64,000 bases of DNA from Haladaptatus caseinilyticus (GCF_026248685.1 NZ_CP111036.1:1860001-1924000), one strand, 5' to 3'; shown: positions 1 through 9,838, counted from the stretch's first letter. Program-made: numbers and translations. Notes: a model not told the origin generated them from the letters alone.

Positions 1-580
1 GAAGTTTTTCCACGCCGTCGAGCGGCGTCGTCACCCCGAACGACCGTTTCCACGTGAGATATTCGGCGAGATAGTCGAGATCGTATGACGTCTCGACGCC
101 GGGATAGCGTGGCATCGCCTGGATATCGGTCGAACAGACGACGGTGTCGCTCACGGTTCGCGTGTGGAAGAGCGGATACGACCCGAGTCGGTCGGTGACG
201 AAATGGACTGTCCGTTCGTCTCGGTCGTAGATGACGCCAGCGAACTGCCCGTTTACACGCTCGACGAACTCTATTCCATGCGAATCGTACAAATGCGCAC
301 AGTACGTCGTACTGTCCACTGTCGATGGTCGCGGTTCGTACGACCCGTCCGCTTCGACCCCGTACACTTCTCCCTGAATCCAGACCCGTGTGGAACCATC
401 ACTCGTCGTGACCGGCTGATCGTCCGCGAGCGACGAATGGAACGCCGTCGAAACTGCGACGTGATCGTCGGCGAACGTCGCGGTTCGATCGTCGTCCGCC
501 CATCGCATCGTCGGATGTGCCGCCACGCCGTGTGTTCGGTCCCCGAAAGCGCCGAACAGCCCTACCATATTCGTCCCCAT
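1..580 (-). CDS. Asparagine synthetase-like protein, N-terminal part (runs off left edge)
   Basis: Reading the minus strand from an ATG at 580 gives an open frame to the window edge (193 codons). It begins MGTNMVGLFGAFGDRTHG and contains NGQFAGVIYDR and FVTDRLGSYPLF, the pattern of the class II glutamine amidotransferase (Ntn) domain of asparagine synthetase B-like proteins. The family normally starts with Met-Cys, and the Cys becomes the catalytic nucleophile. Here neither ATG (580 or 568) is followed by Cys, so glutaminase activity looks lost and the protein may use ammonia or another amine donor. The synthetase (ATP-pyrophosphatase) domain would lie outside the window. A TATA-like stretch sits near 620-630. 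The family call is good; the substrate is unknown. Confidence 0.75.
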   Translation of the reverse strand, partial: MGTNMVGLFGAFGDRTHGVAAHPTMRWADDDRTATFADDHVAVSTAFHSSLADDQPVTTSDGSTRVWIQGEVYGVEADGSYEPRPSTVDSTTYCAHLYDSHGIEFVERVNGQFAGVIYDRDERTVHFVTDRLGSYPLFHTRTVSDTVVCSTDIQAMPRYPGVETSYDLDYLAEYLTWKRSFGVTTPLDGVEKL

Positions 581-1133
581 CGCCGCGCGCCCTCGTCACC
601 CTTCGACGCAGTAGCATCGGAGTATATGCCGCTAATCCTCCCATGAATTTCCGAAGGAACGGACCAACCGGCCGGGTCATGACGGCGTAACTCGCGTAGT
701 CGCGTTTTTCCCCTCATTGATTGTCACGGCACGGACAATCGGGCCGTCGTGGTATTGTTATAGACGGCCTGAGAGACTGATTTGGTGAACCTACTGGATC
801 GGTAATGACCCTCTTCCAACGCACGAACGCGTCATCATCTTCGAATATCGGTTCACTGACCGCCCTCCCCACGTTCGGGTTGACAGCGGTTCCGTACCCG
901 TCCGAACGCTATTCGACCCATCCTGCCATGAATTAGTACCGGAGGTCGTTCCGTGCGAGAAACCGACCCGTTACGAGGTGACGGACTCGAACGGGTGAGC
1001 GAGTCATTCTTCGCTCCGCATCTCGCTCGCACTCCTCCGTCCCATCGTAGAGCCACCGAACTTTACCGTAGCCCGTCCCTGACTTCGTGTTTTTCGTGAC
1101 TCGAAAATATATTACTCACGACTGATCGGCAGA
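581..1133. other. Intergenic region, no supported gene
   Basis: About 550 bases between two minus-strand genes. Only short frames of poor composition occur (a 67-codon minus frame at 853-1056 and a 44-codon plus frame near 805-939), neither with a recognisable domain. AT-rich patches lie near 620-630 (upstream of the synthetase-like gene) and 1105-1115. I see no RNA gene or repeat. Confidence 0.5.
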
Positions 1134-3815
1134 TTATCGTCGTGTTCGGACCACGAGCGTGTGTGAATCGTTCGGCTCCGCGTCCACGAGTATCTCCTTC
1201 CCACGATTGGTGATTCGAGTTTTACACGCCTCGACAGCCTCACCGTCGAGCGTCACCGACGCGATATCGGCGTCCCGTGGAACGACGTGACCGATAGTGA
1301 GGGTGTCGATTTCCACATCGGGCACGGTTCGCGTTCGATAGAGTCCGGAACCGCCGGGTGCCATCGCCGACATCGCGACGGCACCGTCGGACCCGAGGCG
1401 GATGCTCTTCCCGGCGACGCGTGGCAAATGCGGCGGGATCTGCGGCACGACCGTCAGGCGACGGCGGCCCATATCCGGTCGAACTCCGAGGTAGTGGCGC
1501 ACGACCGGCCAAAGCGTTCCGTACGTCCCCCACGCTTGGAGCACCATCGCTCGCGCGGTAAACCCCTTGTCGATGGAACGTCCGTAGGTCGGTGAGGGGG
1601 CGATTTCCGGCATCGCACCCGGCTGTTCGTCGGGGTCGGGAAGTTGGAGGTTCGCATTCGCATGCACATACCGTCGTTGCTGGTCGGGTCCCAACCGCCC
1701 GTAGTTCCCCTCGCCGACCGCCATAACCGCGCTGTTCAGCGTGAATATACTCCGCTCGGTGGCGTCCTTCGTGTGGTCGTACTCCGCCGCGTCACACCCT
1801 GGCGCGCCAGTGTGATAGAGTCCTTCGTTTCGACGTCGTTCCGAGTCGTCACCGACGCCACTGTAACAGTTCGACTCTCGAAGGGAGAGCGCGGCGTTGC
1901 CGTGCGCTCCGCTCGCGATTCCGGGAACGACGTCGCCCATCGTATCGACGTACTCCGCCGACATCGGGGTGACGCCGATCCAGTGTCGCTGGTAAATTCG
2001 GCGGTTCGTTTCGTCCTCGTCGGGCGGATTTTCGAGGGAACCGGCGTGTTGTGGGATCTCCGGAATCCACCACGTTTCCGTAAACGCACACTGCATCGCC
2101 CCCGCACGGTCGATCGCCCACTCGACTGTTTCTTCGTCACCCTTGCTCCGTGCCATATCGGCGAGTGCGTACAGGCCGCGAATGGTGTAAACGGCCACGT
2201 CCAACTTCCGATCACCCATACCGGGTCGTTCGACGTTTCCTTCGCCGGTCGGCCAGAGACCGCCGTCACCCGTGAGTTCCTCCACGACGTACTGCATCCC
2301 GTCGATCATGAATTCGTAGAGTTCGTCGCGGAAGTCGTCGTCACCGGTCCATCGCCAGATCGCATGCACGGCCATCGGGAGCTTGACCGTCTCGTCGGTA
2401 TTGCCCGAATCCGAGTTCGCGCCGTAGTACACCGACCCATCAGTAACGACTTCGTGGACAGCCTTTCCGGTCTCCCCGTTGACCAATCGGCTCACCTGCC
2501 GTATCGCCCGCATGTGATCTTTCGGCACGTCGAACTGTCCGGCAGCCAACGCCGCAAACGTCGTATATTCTCCGTCTACGGCGAACAGCCACTGATAATC
2601 CGGAAACCCGGCACCGTAAAACCGTAGTGTATCGATGTTTCCCAGTGGTTCCGGATACTCGGTCCCCTCGTTCGTATATCTGACGTCGAGGTCGTGTGCT
2701 TCCTGTACGCTGTCGGCGAGGTTTTGCTTGCTCCATTCGATCGACTGCTCCAACAGTGGGTCGCCGGGGAGCGAGATCCGCGTTCGATTCGCGATCGATC
2801 GGCGGTGCTCCACCTTGCGACGGAGCGTCGTGACCGGGTCGTAGAGAACGGATTCGAGCGTATCGACGGCGTCGTCCGGCCCGGATTCCGACCCAGCGAC
2901 GGCGACCCAGACCGTTCTCGACGAATTCGCGGGGACGTCGATTTCGTACCGAAGACGGCCGCCACGACCGTTTCCGGCTTTCGAATCGTCACAGCGTGCG
3001 ACCCTCGACTCGTCCGCCGTCCTTTCGCCGCTTTCGGCCTCGTCGGGGGGGCAGATGGTAGCCGGGGACTGTGGCCCCCAATAGCCGTCGCCGATTTCGT
3101 GGCTGACCGGTTCGAGCGTCGTGCCGACCGCTGTATTCCAGTCGTGGTGTGCCGCATTTTCGACTGGTGGCGTCCCTTCCTCCCGAAATCGAAGATATCT
3201 ATCCCCGAACTCGACCGAATCCTCGCGGTTGAACTCGCTTTGGGACGGCGACGTCCCGCTCCACGGATATGCGCTCATGAGTTCCGAACGAGCGTCTATC
3301 GTCAAGGTGAACGATTCGTCGTCGTCACCCGCGGTGAAACGGAGCCCGAAGAGCGCGGCGCGTTCGTCATCGGGGACGAAATCGGTTCGCTGGACGGATA
3401 CGTCCTCGTGGTTCGGGAGATCCATCGAAACGTATCCGAACCCGCTCGTGAACCGATCGGCCGGTTCGAGCCATTCGCCGTCGATGCCGAACCAGATGCC
3501 GTCGAGAAGCTTGATCGGGGGACTCCAGATGCCGCCCATCTCGCCGGAGATATGCCATCCCATCGCGGGGAACCGACCGGACTCATCGCCCACGATGTAC
3601 GCTCGGTTGCCGGTCGTCACGTATCTCCGGTCGGCCAATCGGTCCGTTACCGAAAGTGTCGGTGTTTGCGGAAGTTCGTCCGACGATCCCGTGGTCTTGG
3701 AGTCGTCCGCTGTCGCCGGTGCAACGACTGGTAACACGCTCGCCGCAACCGTCCCTTCGATGAATCGCCGACGGGTCGGATGATCACGGCTACTGCCATT
3801 GGTATTTCCTGACAC
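1134..3815 (-). CDS. Tat-exported six-hairpin glycosidase-like protein
   Basis: 893 aa starting at GTG. The N-terminus has a Tat signal (PTRRRFIEGTVAASVLP, about residues 13-30) ending near APATADD. A beta-rich region follows to about residue 330. Then comes an alpha-helical region with repeated W/Y-rich hairpins (QWLFAVDGEY, WRWTGDDDF, GGLWPTGEG, WIPEIPQHAG), typical of (alpha/alpha)6-barrel six-hairpin glycosidases such as glucoamylase-like or debranching-type enzymes. The C-terminus (about 790-893) looks like a closing beta-sandwich. It probably hydrolyses glycosides outside the cell. I cannot name the substrate or the GH family, and catalytic acids are not identifiable by eye. AT-rich promoter sequence lies at about 3850-3880. 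It appears to be monocistronic. Confidence 0.75.
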   Translation of the reverse strand: MSGNTNGSSRDHPTRRRFIEGTVAASVLPVVAPATADDSKTTGSSDELPQTPTLSVTDRLADRRYVTTGNRAYIVGDESGRFPAMGWHISGEMGGIWSPPIKLLDGIWFGIDGEWLEPADRFTSGFGYVSMDLPNHEDVSVQRTDFVPDDERAALFGLRFTAGDDDESFTLTIDARSELMSAYPWSGTSPSQSEFNREDSVEFGDRYLRFREEGTPPVENAAHHDWNTAVGTTLEPVSHEIGDGYWGPQSPATICPPDEAESGERTADESRVARCDDSKAGNGRGGRLRYEIDVPANSSRTVWVAVAGSESGPDDAVDTLESVLYDPVTTLRRKVEHRRSIANRTRISLPGDPLLEQSIEWSKQNLADSVQEAHDLDVRYTNEGTEYPEPLGNIDTLRFYGAGFPDYQWLFAVDGEYTTFAALAAGQFDVPKDHMRAIRQVSRLVNGETGKAVHEVVTDGSVYYGANSDSGNTDETVKLPMAVHAIWRWTGDDDFRDELYEFMIDGMQYVVEELTGDGGLWPTGEGNVERPGMGDRKLDVAVYTIRGLYALADMARSKGDEETVEWAIDRAGAMQCAFTETWWIPEIPQHAGSLENPPDEDETNRRIYQRHWIGVTPMSAEYVDTMGDVVPGIASGAHGNAALSLRESNCYSGVGDDSERRRNEGLYHTGAPGCDAAEYDHTKDATERSIFTLNSAVMAVGEGNYGRLGPDQQRRYVHANANLQLPDPDEQPGAMPEIAPSPTYGRSIDKGFTARAMVLQAWGTYGTLWPVVRHYLGVRPDMGRRRLTVVPQIPPHLPRVAGKSIRLGSDGAVAMSAMAPGGSGLYRTRTVPDVEIDTLTIGHVVPRDADIASVTLDGEAVEACKTRITNRGKEILVDAEPNDSHTLVVRTRR

Positions 3816-3942
3816 ACGTTCGAGAAGGGAAGCGGCATTCTTATCTCTTTCATAGAAATATAAAAATAATAAAATAGATACAAAATAGAACGTGGTGGCT
3901 CAGTGAATGGTGGATCGGTACCGGAGTGAAAGCGGATATCGG

Positions 3943-5475
3943 CTAACTCCGCCGTTCGGCCGAGGACGTTCCCGCTAGTTCTTCGGACGAGTCGCCCCGC
4001 TCTCGTTTTCGGAGATACTCGTGCACGCGGGGGCCGAACAGCCACTCCGACCAAGACAGTTCGAATCGGCGTCGGTCTTGTTCCGGAAAGCGCCGGTTTT
4101 CGGTCATACTGAAGTTTACGAGCGCGACGAACACGATACCCCCGATAGTGTTTCCGAGCACGACCGGAACGAAGAAGTCCCCGAAGACGGTTCCGAGGCT
4201 CGCGCTTCCGGCGAAAACCAAAAAGAGCACCTCACACGCACCGACGACGCAGTGAAAGAGGTCGGCGATGGGGATGATAATCATGATGGCGTACACGATA
4301 AGGAGTCGGGAGATCGTCTCCCGCGCAGCGTGAACCAACCATACCATCGTTGCGACGAGGCCGCCAGCGAAGATACCCTTGTAGAAGAGCGCGGACCACG
4401 AGGTGTGCATGGCGTGCTCGCCCAATCGGTGGGCTGTTTCAGCCACCGTGGGATCGAAAATACCGGTTCTCGCGAGGAAGAACGCACTGATTCCAGCGCC
4501 GATGACGTTCGCGGCGAGAACGATGGTCCAGAGGCGGAGCAGTTGCGGGAGACTGGCGAGACGCGTCAGAACGAGGGTTACCGGTGTCAGCGTGTTTTCC
4601 GTAAACAGCTGATAGCTCCCGATGACGATCATCACGAAACCGATGGGATACAGGAGGTTCCCCAGCCCCACGTTACCGGGGTACGCAGTCGTCATCGCTG
4701 CGCGTGCAAGAAACGTCGCACCGACGCTCAACCCCGCGGCGAGTCCACTGAAAAACAACAGTCGCGTGCTTCGTTCGATTTCGTCGTCCGCGGTCGCCGT
4801 TACTCGTTGAAAGATCTCGTCCGCCGAAAACCGATCACGAACGGCTTCGCCAGCGGCGGGTGCCCCGCGGCGGGAACGGTCTATCGTCTCACGGAGTTCG
4901 TGATTTTCGAACCGTAGCGATCGTTTCACGTCGGCAAGGTCCCCCGTATTCGCGATGGCGGCGAGCAACGGTTCGAACTCGTATGGGCCGTCGTACCGTT
5001 CACCGTTGATGTAGAACGTCGGCGTTCCGTTTACACCACTGTTGATGCCGTTCCGAAAGTCCGCCTCGACTCGTTCTTCGTGGACTCCTCGGTCGAGTTC
5101 GTCCGTGAATCGATCCACGTCCAGTTCGAGCTCCTCCGCGTAGCGGACGAAATCCTCTCGTGTGAGTGCATCCTGGCGTTGATAGAGGATGTCGTACATA
5201 TCCCAGAATCGACCTTGTTCGGCGGCGGCCTCCGCCGCTTCGGCGGCTTGCTGCGCTCGTGGATGCTGTTGTGTGAGCGGAAAATGACGAAAGACGAACC
5301 GAATCTGTGTTCCGACTCGGTTCAAAATTCGGCGGACGACGGGATAGAAATCGCCGCAGTAGGGGCATTCGAAATCCCCGTATTCGACGAGCGTGATCGG
5401 CGCATCGTCGGACCCACGAATATGATCTCGTTCATCCACCGGTACGGTCAGCGTGTTGTTTTCGGTTTGGCTCAT
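3943..5475 (-). CDS. DsbA-like thioredoxin fused to formate/nitrite-type (FNT) channel
   Basis: 510 aa. I start at ATG 5475 (MSQTENNTL), which has a GGTGGG Shine-Dalgarno-like stretch 6 bases upstream; an ATG six codons further up (5493) is weaker. Residues 1-190 are a DsbA/thioredoxin_4 domain with CPYC at 37-40 and the cis-Pro segment GVNGTPTFYING. Residues about 235-475 have six hydrophobic segments matching the formate/nitrite transporter fold, with the central-pore His at about 408 in the sequence LFHCVVGACE. The domain lacks an export signal, so the redox domain is probably cytoplasmic and attached to an FNT pore. Substrate unknown (formate, nitrite, hydrosulfide or another small anion). 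Fold assignments are firm; function is inference. Confidence 0.85.
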   Translation of the reverse strand: MSQTENNTLTVPVDERDHIRGSDDAPITLVEYGDFECPYCGDFYPVVRRILNRVGTQIRFVFRHFPLTQQHPRAQQAAEAAEAAAEQGRFWDMYDILYQRQDALTREDFVRYAEELELDVDRFTDELDRGVHEERVEADFRNGINSGVNGTPTFYINGERYDGPYEFEPLLAAIANTGDLADVKRSLRFENHELRETIDRSRRGAPAAGEAVRDRFSADEIFQRVTATADDEIERSTRLLFFSGLAAGLSVGATFLARAAMTTAYPGNVGLGNLLYPIGFVMIVIGSYQLFTENTLTPVTLVLTRLASLPQLLRLWTIVLAANVIGAGISAFFLARTGIFDPTVAETAHRLGEHAMHTSWSALFYKGIFAGGLVATMVWLVHAARETISRLLIVYAIMIIIPIADLFHCVVGACEVLFLVFAGSASLGTVFGDFFVPVVLGNTIGGIVFVALVNFSMTENRRFPEQDRRRFELSWSEWLFGPRVHEYLRKRERGDSSEELAGTSSAERRS

Positions 5476-5724
5476 GTGAAACCCACCATTCAACCCTCCC
5501 GCTTCAACGCGAAAGTTCGAATCCGACGAGAACGCGGGAGTCGGTAATCACGGCGTCTCCGGTCCATTCTCGGGGTCCGACCTTCGCTCGACAACCACTC
5601 CAACAATCGGTAGTACAGCCCTTGGCTAAGTAGTAGAATAACACTGTCGCCGATGGATACTCGTCCGCCGAGTAGTTCGAAACGATGTGCCCAGATTCGA
5701 GAGATGGTCGTAAGGCGAGATCGA

Positions 5725-8700
5725 TCAGTTTCCGGCTTTCACCGTCACTTGTACTTGCTCGCTCGTCCCGTTGGACTCGACTCGTAGGACGACCGTCCCC
5801 GACCGCATCCCCGTCAGCTCGCCCGTCGTCGGGTCGAACCGCGCGACGTATTCGTCGGCGGTTGCTTTCTGATCGTCTTCCCGCCCGTCGTTTTCGTCGT
5901 TCTCGTCGGCGTCCGCGACGAGCAGGTTCGAACTCCCATCCCAACGGACGGTTGCGGGATACCGAAGTGGGAACGTCAGGCCCGCCGCTTGCTCACCGGT
6001 TGCGATGACGGTTGCGGTCTCCCCGACGGCCAACGAATCGGGCGCGCCGAGGTCGATTCCCTCGAGCAGTGGTCGAACCTCGGCCCGAAGCCAATCCGTT
6101 CGTTCGACGGGGTCGTCGCTCCGTTCGATCCCTCCATCGATGCCGAACAGTCGCCATTCGCGGAATCCGCCGTTCGCCGCTGGTCCATAGGGGTCCTTTC
6201 CGCTGGTCCCGAGGACCGTGTAGGGAACGCCTTCGACGCGGCTGAAATCGACCGTCCCGGCGTGCCCAGCGACGTACGTCGCACCCTTCCCGTCGGACCG
6301 TCTTCGGAAGGCGGTCAGCCACTCCTCGATCAGTTCGGCCTCCATCCGGTCGCCGAGTTGGCTGTTGTCGGTCGGAAGCGGGTCACGGGTCGGATGATGG
6401 GCCATCACGACCACGTTGTTCACCGAATCGTCCGTAGCGGCTTCCTGCAGTCCCTGTCGGAGGTCGAACAGCTGTCGGAATTCCGCAGTTCGGAACGACC
6501 CGGTCGAGGAGTCGAGGAGGAAGAAACGAGTCCCGTCGTGGTCGAAAACATATCGTCGGTTTCCGAAGGCGGCATCGAAGTTCGATAGGTCGCTCGGTCC
6601 GACTCGCTCGTGGTTGCCGGGGATGTAGTAGACCGGAAGCGCGTCCCCGACTTCCTCGCGGAGAATGCGCTGTGCGAGGTCGTAGTCCCGAGCGTAACCC
6701 CTATCCACGAAATCCCCGACGATGACGAGAAATTCGGGGTCGGCCGCGACGATTTCACGAAGGGTTCGACGGGCCAATTCGACGGTCAGGCCGTCGGGAT
6801 TGTCGCCGACGAACTGACTGTCGGCCATCGCCGCGAACGTCCATCGGTCGTCGGAAAGCGTGTCGTTCCGGACGACCATCGGGTCCGGTTCGGTCTCCGA
6901 ATCGGGAACGGACACTGGCGGCGTCACCTTCACCGTAAGGTCATCGAACACGAGGCTGCCAGTGTACTGTTGGTCGGACGATGCTTCGACCGGATAGAGG
7001 TGCGAGAACTGCAGCGGATACTCCACACCCGCGGGAACGAGCGCTTCGACGTACTGCCACCCGGTCCAATCGACGCTGTACGTGAAGTTGAGGCGATGTG
7101 CGACGCCCGCGGCATCGTAAACGACGCCCCGGAGCCACGCGCCTCGTCCGTCACCGTGTACCCACACCCCGATACGCTGTGGTTCACCGGGGAGGTCGAT
7201 GTTCGATTCGGTTCTCGCATAGACCGCTCGTGTCGCAGTCGTCGTGCTGAAATCGTACTCCAATTCGAGGCCAGTCCCGTTTCGACCCTCGACGAACGAC
7301 ATCGACCCCTCGACCGCGCTCGGGTAGCGCGAAAAGTACCACGCCGAGGGGTCCTCGAAGCCGGACACCTGTTCGGTAGCCAGTCCGACTGATACCGGAA
7401 GATACGCCTCCTCGTTCAGCACGGAGACGGTGACGAGTGTCGAACCGTTCCTCCCCTTCGGCGTGACGCTGAAGACGCCTTCGTCGGTCGGTTCGATGGT
7501 TACGAGCGATTCGTCGTAGCTCAGGGAGATATCCCGTGGTTCGACCGGCGCGGTGTAACCCTGTGCATCGAACCCGAGCACCGCGAACGTCGAGGAATCG
7601 TCTGCCGCGAGACCGATCCGCTTCGTATCGGCCTCGATACGATCGAGATCGCCGAGAACGCGCAACTCGGTTGCACTTTTTGCCTGCCCTCTGTGCGCGA
7701 CTGCCTCACCGGAACCCGACTTCCGCGCGGTAACGATACCATCGTCGTCGAACCGTCCGAGCTTTCCGGGCACGGCCCGCCACTGTTTCGGCGTCGCTTC
7801 GACCGGTGTATACGTCTCGTCGTGTGCCATCGCTTCGAACTGGCGCGAGAGATTGGGGAAGACTCGGTGCGTGTTCTCGCCGTCGAGAACCGGTGTCACG
7901 TTGAATCCGTCCAGAGTGCCACTTCCCCCTTCGACCGCTAAGCCGAAGCCGTTGGACACCGGTCGCTCGCTGCCATCGGAGGGGTCATTTCGAACGCGAA
8001 CGCCCGCCTCGCCCGGTTCGCGAGCAACGAGGGTAGACGAGCCACCGCCGTCCAGATTGAGGGCGGCGCTCGCGCCGAGGTCTCGCATCGCTTCGCCGAG
8101 TTCACGGAGGCTCGCACCACGACTGTCGCGTTGGCGTCCGTCGACGACGAACAGGAACAGCGTCTTTCCGTCCGCGGAAACACCCGCTGCGGTTCGCGGT
8201 TCCAGTCGGTCATCATCGAGACTCTCGGGGATCTTTCCATCGATCACGAGCCGGGTGCCGCCACCGATGGCCACGTCCAACGGGCTGTTGGCGTCCGTTT
8301 TCGGCCCGTAGGTAACGGAAACCGAGTCGCCTTTCCAGAGTGCCGAGAGTGCGTCGGCACCCGCCCCCCGACCGGCGAGGACGTACGAATCGTCCGGAAT
8401 CGTGCCGTCGCCCGCCGGAGACGGCGACGACACGACCGTTTCGTTCCGAACGAGTACTTCCACGGTTCCGGGCCGCTCGACGTCGTTCCAGAGTGGCGTA
8501 TACAGTCCGATACCGCCGTCCGAGATCGTTGGTTGGTTCAGCGCCACGAGTGGATGGTTCCCGTTCGGTAGTTCCACATGCCCTTCAAGCACGACCTGTG
8601 CGATGCGACCAAGGCCATCCCGTTCGACGGCGACGGTACTCGTTCGGCCTGTCGCTGGCGACGACCGAATCTCGCCGTTACCGATTTCGGCTCCGATAGG

Positions 8701-9138
8701 TGAGTCGGTGTTCCCTATGTCGAAGAAATCGCCGTTGACGCCCGCCACTGCGCCCCTGTTTTCGGCGAGGGTCGAGACCGTCTCTCGACTCGTGACGCCG
8801 GGAGAGAGGAGTTGTCCGTCGTTCGATGCCTCGTCGAGCGCGACAGTGAGCAGGTCGCAATCGAGCCACCCGCGTTCGGTGAGACGGACGAACGACTGGT
8901 ACTCGATACCGGGTGCGACGGGTGTCGTTCCCGATTCGACGATTATCGCGTTTTCTGCCTCGCCAGCGAGCGTGGCGTCCTCGATTTCACCGAGGTCGCT
9001 CGTGAATCGACTTGCGTCTCCTGCCACCGCCGTCCCGACGCTTCCCGTCGCGGCCGCGCTCAGCGAGATCGCACCCGCAATGCCGTGGAGATAGTTTCGC
9101 CTCGACTCCGATACGTTTCGCTCCGGTGTTTCTGACAT
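5725..9138 (-). CDS. Exported phosphodiester glycosidase (NAGPA/DUF2233) plus calcineurin-like metallophosphoesterase
   Basis: 1137 aa from ATG 9138; a TTG two codons earlier is less likely because TTAATATTAAG at about 9160-9170 fits a TATA box for a leaderless start. The Tat signal is SRRNYLHG. The NAGPA/DUF2233 domain carries GVNGDFFD near residue 138 and NLDGGGSST near 362. Bacterial-Ig-like and carbohydrate-binding-like beta regions span about 400-740. The metallophosphoesterase domain (about 770-1020) has MADSQF, GDFVDRG, GNHE, MAHHPT and AGHAG metal ligands. A C-terminal Ig-like domain has an acidic Asp/Glu-rich insert. The architecture resembles B. subtilis YvnB. It probably cleaves phosphodiester-linked sugars of surface polymers and then releases phosphate; that sequence of steps is inference. 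Confidence 0.82.
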   Translation of the reverse strand: MSETPERNVSESRRNYLHGIAGAISLSAAATGSVGTAVAGDASRFTSDLGEIEDATLAGEAENAIIVESGTTPVAPGIEYQSFVRLTERGWLDCDLLTVALDEASNDGQLLSPGVTSRETVSTLAENRGAVAGVNGDFFDIGNTDSPIGAEIGNGEIRSSPATGRTSTVAVERDGLGRIAQVVLEGHVELPNGNHPLVALNQPTISDGGIGLYTPLWNDVERPGTVEVLVRNETVVSSPSPAGDGTIPDDSYVLAGRGAGADALSALWKGDSVSVTYGPKTDANSPLDVAIGGGTRLVIDGKIPESLDDDRLEPRTAAGVSADGKTLFLFVVDGRQRDSRGASLRELGEAMRDLGASAALNLDGGGSSTLVAREPGEAGVRVRNDPSDGSERPVSNGFGLAVEGGSGTLDGFNVTPVLDGENTHRVFPNLSRQFEAMAHDETYTPVEATPKQWRAVPGKLGRFDDDGIVTARKSGSGEAVAHRGQAKSATELRVLGDLDRIEADTKRIGLAADDSSTFAVLGFDAQGYTAPVEPRDISLSYDESLVTIEPTDEGVFSVTPKGRNGSTLVTVSVLNEEAYLPVSVGLATEQVSGFEDPSAWYFSRYPSAVEGSMSFVEGRNGTGLELEYDFSTTTATRAVYARTESNIDLPGEPQRIGVWVHGDGRGAWLRGVVYDAAGVAHRLNFTYSVDWTGWQYVEALVPAGVEYPLQFSHLYPVEASSDQQYTGSLVFDDLTVKVTPPVSVPDSETEPDPMVVRNDTLSDDRWTFAAMADSQFVGDNPDGLTVELARRTLREIVAADPEFLVIVGDFVDRGYARDYDLAQRILREEVGDALPVYYIPGNHERVGPSDLSNFDAAFGNRRYVFDHDGTRFFLLDSSTGSFRTAEFRQLFDLRQGLQEAATDDSVNNVVVMAHHPTRDPLPTDNSQLGDRMEAELIEEWLTAFRRRSDGKGATYVAGHAGTVDFSRVEGVPYTVLGTSGKDPYGPAANGGFREWRLFGIDGGIERSDDPVERTDWLRAEVRPLLEGIDLGAPDSLAVGETATVIATGEQAAGLTFPLRYPATVRWDGSSNLLVADADENDENDGREDDQKATADEYVARFDPTTGELTGMRSGTVVLRVESNGTSEQVQVTVKAGN

Positions 9139-9144
9139 CCGCAA

Positions 9145-9466
9145 ATATAACAGTGCTTATCTATCTTAATATTAACTCCCAATTACTAATTTTCACTACA
9201 TAGGTCATCCGTTTCCTTTCCACTCTATCGTTCGGATATCGTATGGACTCGGCCAGTAGCGTCCGGGTCTGTGGTTCGACGCTTGTTGGATGATGGTTTC
9301 ACATCGAAAAATCGACACGGGCGATTTGTGTCCCTCCGGTTGTGGTTATTTAGCAATCGTATCGTTCGAATTCGGTAATCAAAGTTGTGAATGAGGAATC
9401 CCCACACTTACCATCTGTTCGAAAAAATAATACGTCTCTCAGTTCGGGATTCAACTGTCTCCGCTC
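9145..9466. other. Intergenic region with promoter of the exported phosphoesterase
   Basis: AT-rich at 9140-9210, including the TTAATATTAAG promoter-like element for the minus-strand gene starting at 9138. A 60-codon minus frame at 9225-9407 has no supporting features. Nothing else seen. Confidence 0.5.
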
Positions 9467-9838
9467 TTACACAGTGATACTGAGGATTGGTGTCCGTGGC
9501 TGGTTCGGCTGTTCTGGTGCCGTCGCTGGTGGCCGTGCTGGAACATCCTCCGGTGGCTGGTTCGGCTGTTCTGGAGCAGTTACTGGCGGTTGGTTCGGCT
9601 GCTCCGGAACGTCGTCCGGTTTTTCTGGACCGTCTGTTGGTCGCTCCGGAAGGTCATCGGGTTGCTCCGGTGTTCCTCCCCACTGAACGCCGTTACATGG
9701 ACTGTCCATGCCGATAACACAGACGCCCATGCGGTCTTCAGCGTTCGACGGCGGTGCATTTTGCGCTGCGACCGACCCAGCACTGCTCAGTAGAGATACA
9801 CCTACGATAGCGATGATGACGAGCGTTCGTTTTTTCAT
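9467..9838 (-). CDS. Small secreted Pro/Glu-rich repeat protein
   Basis: 123 aa starting at ATG 9838 with a clear Sec signal peptide (MKKRTLVIIAIVGVSLLSS, cleavage near SVAAQ). The mature part has two Cys in MGVCVIGMDSPCNG. It then has imperfect repeats of PEQPNQPP, PEQPDDLPER, PEKPDDVPEQ and PARPPATAPEQ up to a short hydrophobic tail (TPILSITV). The repeats are visible in the DNA as ggttcggctgttc units. No enzyme domain. It is likely an extracellular or wall-associated peptide. No operon partner; the pilus genes upstream end 316 bases away. Confidence 0.7.
   Translation of the reverse strand: MKKRTLVIIAIVGVSLLSSAGSVAAQNAPPSNAEDRMGVCVIGMDSPCNGVQWGGTPEQPDDLPERPTDGPEKPDDVPEQPNQPPVTAPEQPNQPPEDVPARPPATAPEQPNQPRTPILSITV

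Noticed and set aside
853-1056. 67-codon minus frame in the left intergenic region
   Set aside because: Arg-rich, no domain, far from the haloarchaeal acidic protein composition.
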